Assembly: GCA_024640445.1 (NCBI GenBank)
Contig: JAHEEZ010000232.1
Span: 1-5,520, forward strand
DNA from: Acidobacteriota bacterium
GTDB lineage: Bacteria > Acidobacteriota > Blastocatellia > Pyrinomonadales > Pyrinomonadaceae
DNA length: 5,520 nucleotides
Direction: 5' to 3'
The position numbers and the translations under genes are program-made. Below are positions 2,838-5,520 of the stretch, in pieces. The notes below the pieces were generated by a model that saw only the letters and a list, made by a program, of their open reading frames with translations, was not told the origin of the DNA and made no database searches. Positions within the stretch are counted from its first letter, which is position 1. Every line of letters begins with the position of its first letter.

Positions 2838-5198
2838 ATGACTGATTTTGAAAAACTCGGACTCTTCTACCTCGGCAAGAACTACGACCCGGCGACGCAG
2901 GCGGCGACCGACGAGCTCTTGTTGTATGACTCGAAAGACCTCACTACTCACGGGGTATTGATGGGAATGACGGGTTCAGGCAAGACCGGCCTCGGTGTGG
3001 CGCTGATAGAAGAGGCCGCCATCGACAACATTCCCTCGATCGTCATCGATCCGAAAGGCGATATGACGAACCTGCTTCTCACCTTTCCAAACCTTTCAAA
3101 GGAAGAGTTCCTGCCTTGGGTCAACGCCGACGAAGCTTCGCAGAAGGGCATCTCGACAGACGAGTTCGCCCAGCAGCAGGCGGACCTTTGGCGGTCGGGA
3201 CTTGAGAAATGGGGCGAGACTCCGGAGCGGATCAAGATGTTCGAGGATGCCGCCGAGCGTGTGCTCTACACACCCGGAAGCAGTTCGGCGCGCCCGATCT
3301 CGATCCTCAAATCGTTCAACCGCCCGCAGGACACTGACGATCTGGAATCGCTTGCCGAACGCGTTTCGACGTTGGTCAGCGGACTGCTCGGCCTGATCGA
3401 TATCGACGCCGACCCACTTTCGTCGAAGGAACACATACTGCTTTCCAACATTATCCAGACCGAGTGGATCGGCGGCCGCGATGTTGAGATCGAGCGTCTC
3501 ATCGCCCTGATCCAGGACCCGCCGATGACACGGATCGGAGCATTCGAAGTCGAGGCATACTATCCCAAGAAAGAGCGGTTCGATCTCGCAATGTCGATCA
3601 ATAATTTGATCGCGTCTCCGCAGTTCTCCGTCTGGACCACCGGAGACGGCATCAACATCAGCGACCTTTTCTATACTTCCGCCGGCAAGCCGCGCATTTC
3701 GATCCTCTCCATCGCCCATCTCGATGACAAACAGAGGATGTTCTTCGTCACGCTTCTGCTAAACGAACTGGTTTCGTGGATGCGGGCCCAAGCCGGGACG
3801 GGAAGCCTGCGCTGTCTTCTTTATATGGACGAGATCTTCGGCTATCTGCCGCCGGTTGCAAACCCGCCCTCAAAACGCCTTTTCCTTACATTATTGAAAC
3901 AGGCGCGCGCATTCGGGCTCGGACTCGTGCTCGCGACGCAAAACCCCGGCGATCTCGATTACAAGGCGCTCAGCAACGTGGGTACGTGGTTCATAGGCCG
4001 GCTTCAGACCGAACGGGACAAGGACAAAGTGCTCGAAGGACTCCTGACGGCGAACAGCGGCGCGGACAAAGAGACGTTGAGCCAGCAGCTCGCGGGCCTT
4101 GGTAAACGCGTGTTCATGCTCAACAACACAAAAGACAGCCATCCGGTTCTCTTCAATACTCGCTGGGTGCTTTCTTATCTGGCCGGACCGATAATGCGGA
4201 ATCGTTTCAAAGAACTGATCGGAGATCAGCCGGTGCCGCAAGCGGTTTCGTCCTCGAGTGCCGGGATCGGAGCGGCGGCCGCGGGAGTTGGGGCCGCGAC
4301 GACAGCCGCAGCAGATCCTGTTGAACCAGCCGGAGGATCGCGTCCGGTGCTTAGCCCGGATGTTCCGCAGACGTTCATCCCCGGAACCGGCAGAACATAC
4401 AAGCCGGTCGCGGTTGCTTACGCCGATGTTCATTACAAGGATACGAAGCTCGGGATCAACGTCTCGAAACAACAGAACTTTGTCGTCCCGGTGTCCGACT
4501 ACATCAACTGGAACGGGGCGAGTTCCGCCGAATTCGCCATCGACGAACTGGAGTCCGATCCGCGCGAAGGCAGGGGATTTGCCCCCGTCGGGGCCGAGGT
4601 AACCTCGAAAACGGTGAAGACGTGGGAAAGCGATTTCACGCTTTGGCTTTACAAGGAAAAGCCGCTCGAGATGTTTTCTTGTCCGACGCTTGAAGAGGTT
4701 TCGCAGGTTGACGAGGACGAACGTGCGTTCCGTGTGCGTGTCGCGCAGATGGCGCGCGAGCAGCGCGATGTCGCGCTCGACCGGATCCGCGACGATTACG
4801 CAAAAGAGATAGACTCCCTAACGAAATCCAGGGCTCGCGCCGAGAAGGTCGCCGTTACACAGGAAGCGCAGGCGAGCTCGCATACGATGGGGACCGTGAT
4901 CTCGGTCGGATCCAGCATTCTCTCGAGCATCTTCAGTTCGCGAAGAGGATACAGCGGGATCGCCCGCTCGGCGCAGAGGATCGGGACGACGATGAAGGAG
5001 CGTAACGAAGCCGCGGCGGCCGAGAAGTCGATCGTCGACATTGACGCGCAACTGGCGAATATCGAGAAGCAGATCCAGGACAAGCTTGCGAGATTCCAGA
5101 ACCAGGACATGGTCGAAATAGAGCCTGTGCGGCTGCTTCCGACAAAGAGCGACATCATCGTGCGGAAGGTCGCGCTGGGGTGGCTGCCGGAAGAGTGA
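2838..5198 (+). CDS. HerA/FtsK-like ATPase (DUF87/DUF853-type) with coiled-coil C-terminus, 786 residues
   Basis: A large cytoplasmic P-loop ATPase of the HerA/FtsK superfamily, whose known members form hexameric rings that pump DNA or protein. Counting from ATG at 2838: Walker A GMTGSGKT (43-50, Lys49); IVIDPKGD (68-75), the family's strand after the first helix; Walker B CLLYMDE (326-332, Asp331-Glu332); a polar sensor LATQNP (365-370); and FIGRLQTERDKDKV (385-398), with Arg388 a likely trans-acting arginine finger. The ATPase part ends near 465. An Ala/Gly-rich linker (470-500) follows, then a globular stretch (about 505-620), a charged coiled coil (about 623-680), a small hydrophobic GTVISVGSSILSSIFSS patch (685-701), a second helix (718-755), and a beta-like tail ending IIVRKVALGWLPEE. 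There is no NurA, SIR2 or other nuclease partner beside it, so a repair or defence role is not shown. Neither start has a good Shine-Dalgarno; GTG at 2808 is an alternative that adds ten repeat-derived residues. Superfamily membership is firm; cellular role is unknown. Confidence 0.9.
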   Translation: MTDFEKLGLFYLGKNYDPATQAATDELLLYDSKDLTTHGVLMGMTGSGKTGLGVALIEEAAIDNIPSIVIDPKGDMTNLLLTFPNLSKEEFLPWVNADEASQKGISTDEFAQQQADLWRSGLEKWGETPERIKMFEDAAERVLYTPGSSSARPISILKSFNRPQDTDDLESLAERVSTLVSGLLGLIDIDADPLSSKEHILLSNIIQTEWIGGRDVEIERLIALIQDPPMTRIGAFEVEAYYPKKERFDLAMSINNLIASPQFSVWTTGDGINISDLFYTSAGKPRISILSIAHLDDKQRMFFVTLLLNELVSWMRAQAGTGSLRCLLYMDEIFGYLPPVANPPSKRLFLTLLKQARAFGLGLVLATQNPGDLDYKALSNVGTWFIGRLQTERDKDKVLEGLLTANSGADKETLSQQLAGLGKRVFMLNNTKDSHPVLFNTRWVLSYLAGPIMRNRFKELIGDQPVPQAVSSSSAGIGAAAAGVGAATTAAADPVEPAGGSRPVLSPDVPQTFIPGTGRTYKPVAVAYADVHYKDTKLGINVSKQQNFVVPVSDYINWNGASSAEFAIDELESDPREGRGFAPVGAEVTSKTVKTWESDFTLWLYKEKPLEMFSCPTLEEVSQVDEDERAFRVRVAQMAREQRDVALDRIRDDYAKEIDSLTKSRARAEKVAVTQEAQASSHTMGTVISVGSSILSSIFSSRRGYSGIARSAQRIGTTMKERNEAAAAEKSIVDIDAQLANIEKQIQDKLARFQNQDMVEIEPVRLLPTKSDIIVRKVALGWLPEE

Positions 5199-5206
5199 GA
5201 CGGAAC

Positions 5207-5238
5207 GCACGCGTCCCGCGTGCAGCGAGCGGAGCTCG
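5207..5238. repeat. Two hairpins just after the ATPase stop codon
   Basis: GCACGCG (5207-5213) pairs perfectly with CGCGTGC (5217-5223) around a TCC loop, and CGAGC (5226-5230) pairs with GCTCG (5234-5238) around GGA. They start eight bases after the stop. No T-run follows, so at most a weak or factor-dependent terminator, or mRNA end protection. The pair may also be a dispersed repeat unit. Confidence 0.5.
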
Positions 5239-5241
5239 AAA

Positions 5242-5294
5242 GGACTGAGGACTGAGTACTTTCTTCTCATCACTCATAACTCATTACTCTTCAC
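5242..5294. repeat. Two neighbouring 7-bp tandem repeats
   Basis: GGACTGA occurs twice in tandem (5242-5248, 5249-5255). After an 11-bp junction come four heptamers TCATCAC, TCATAAC, TCATTAC, TCTTCAC (5267-5294). Both fill the gap up to the ribosome-binding site of the next gene. Nothing here looks coding. The units are unrelated in sequence to the 9-bp and 10-bp arrays elsewhere in the window. Confidence 0.7.
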
Positions 5295-5310
5295 TTGAGA
5301 GGAGAGGCCT

Positions 5311-5520
5311 ATGGCAGGTAGTAACTACAGTTCAGACGTTGACGAATACATCTCGAAGGCCGAAGATTTCGCGAAGCCGATCCTGACGCATTTGCGCCGA
5401 GTCGTTCACGACGCATGCCCGGATGTCGAAGAGAAAATGCGCTGGTCGTTCCCGCATTTCGACCACAAAGGGATCATGCTTTCGATGGCGTCGTTCAAAG
5501 AACACTGCTCGTTCAATTTC
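5311..5520 (+). CDS. DUF1801/YdeI-like protein (N-terminal part)
   Basis: The first 70 codons of a small cytoplasmic protein that runs off the right edge. The visible sequence has the family pattern: a helical start (DVDEYISKAEDFAKPILTHL, 9-28), then LRRVVHDACPDVEEKMRWSFPHF (28-50) and HKGIMLSMASFKEHCSFNF (52-70), where the MRWSFPHF-x-x-KGIM and FKEHCSF segments are characteristic of DUF1801 (YdhG/YdeI-like, fold related to frataxin). Members are commonly 120-200 residues; their biochemical role is poorly defined. The start at 5311 is supported by a strong AGGAG at 5300-5304, six bases before ATG. It lies 112 bp behind the ATPase gene on the same strand with hairpins and heptamer repeats between, so co-transcription is possible but not shown. 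Confidence 0.88.
   Translation, partial: MAGSNYSSDVDEYISKAEDFAKPILTHLRRVVHDACPDVEEKMRWSFPHFDHKGIMLSMASFKEHCSFNF

Noticed and set aside
3096..3719. 207-codon minus-strand frame inside the ATPase gene
   Set aside because: Antisense to the conserved ATPase domain; rich in Arg and Asp with no domain pattern, as expected of a shadow frame in GC-rich coding DNA.
3891..4472. 193-codon minus-strand frame inside the ATPase gene
   Set aside because: Same reasoning: it opposes Walker B downstream sequence and the linker, and shows no motif or start signal.
5207..5223. Factor-independent terminator for the ATPase gene
   Set aside because: The hairpin is perfect but no T-run follows it, so it is recorded only as a hairpin repeat.

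Overview
The window is about 5.5 kb of bacterial chromosome of moderate GC content. It holds five protein genes, two of them cut by the window edges, separated by gaps unusually rich in short dispersed repeats. The repeat types (9-bp and 7-bp tandem units, long inverted repeats, strings of small GC-rich hairpins), the gene mix and the coding style suggest an acidobacterium, perhaps of the Blastocatellia/Pyrinomonadales group. This is inferred from general familiarity with such genomes; there is no rRNA or marker gene here to prove it.

Left part, minus strand: the N-terminal third or so of a secreted M28-family metallopeptidase of the glutamate carboxypeptidase II type (446 to 1, running off the left edge). 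Upstream of it lies a gap filled by a 100-bp inverted-repeat element, then a 217-residue acidic protein that I do not recognise (1304 to 651).

Centre: a 444-bp divergent gap (1305-1748) carries a heptamer repeat, a dispersed element with perfect 27-bp inverted arms, and then five DnaA-box-like nonamers within 121 bp, one of them an exact TTATCCACA. The last two boxes form a palindrome over the -35 region of the next gene, a lipoprotein of the thermonuclease (SNase) family (1749-2327, plus strand) with all catalytic residues present.

Right part, plus strand: a 510-bp gap (2328-2837) carries a 9-bp tandem repeat, several small hairpins, two copies of a decanucleotide-type repeat and an extended -10 promoter. 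It leads to the main gene, a 786-residue HerA/FtsK-like ATPase with Walker A and B motifs and a coiled-coil C-terminal part (2838-5198). A 112-bp repeat-filled gap follows, then the first 70 codons of a DUF1801/YdeI-like protein (from 5311).

The genes do not form an obvious operon or pathway: each has its own spacer, and several have a plausible promoter of their own. No tRNA, rRNA, CRISPR array, transposase or integrase is visible. The items most worth following up are the DnaA-box cluster, the stand-alone HerA-like ATPase with its uncharacterised C-terminal module, and the several repeat families packed into the intergenic spacers. I did not find a gene set that can be called a new biological system on sequence alone.
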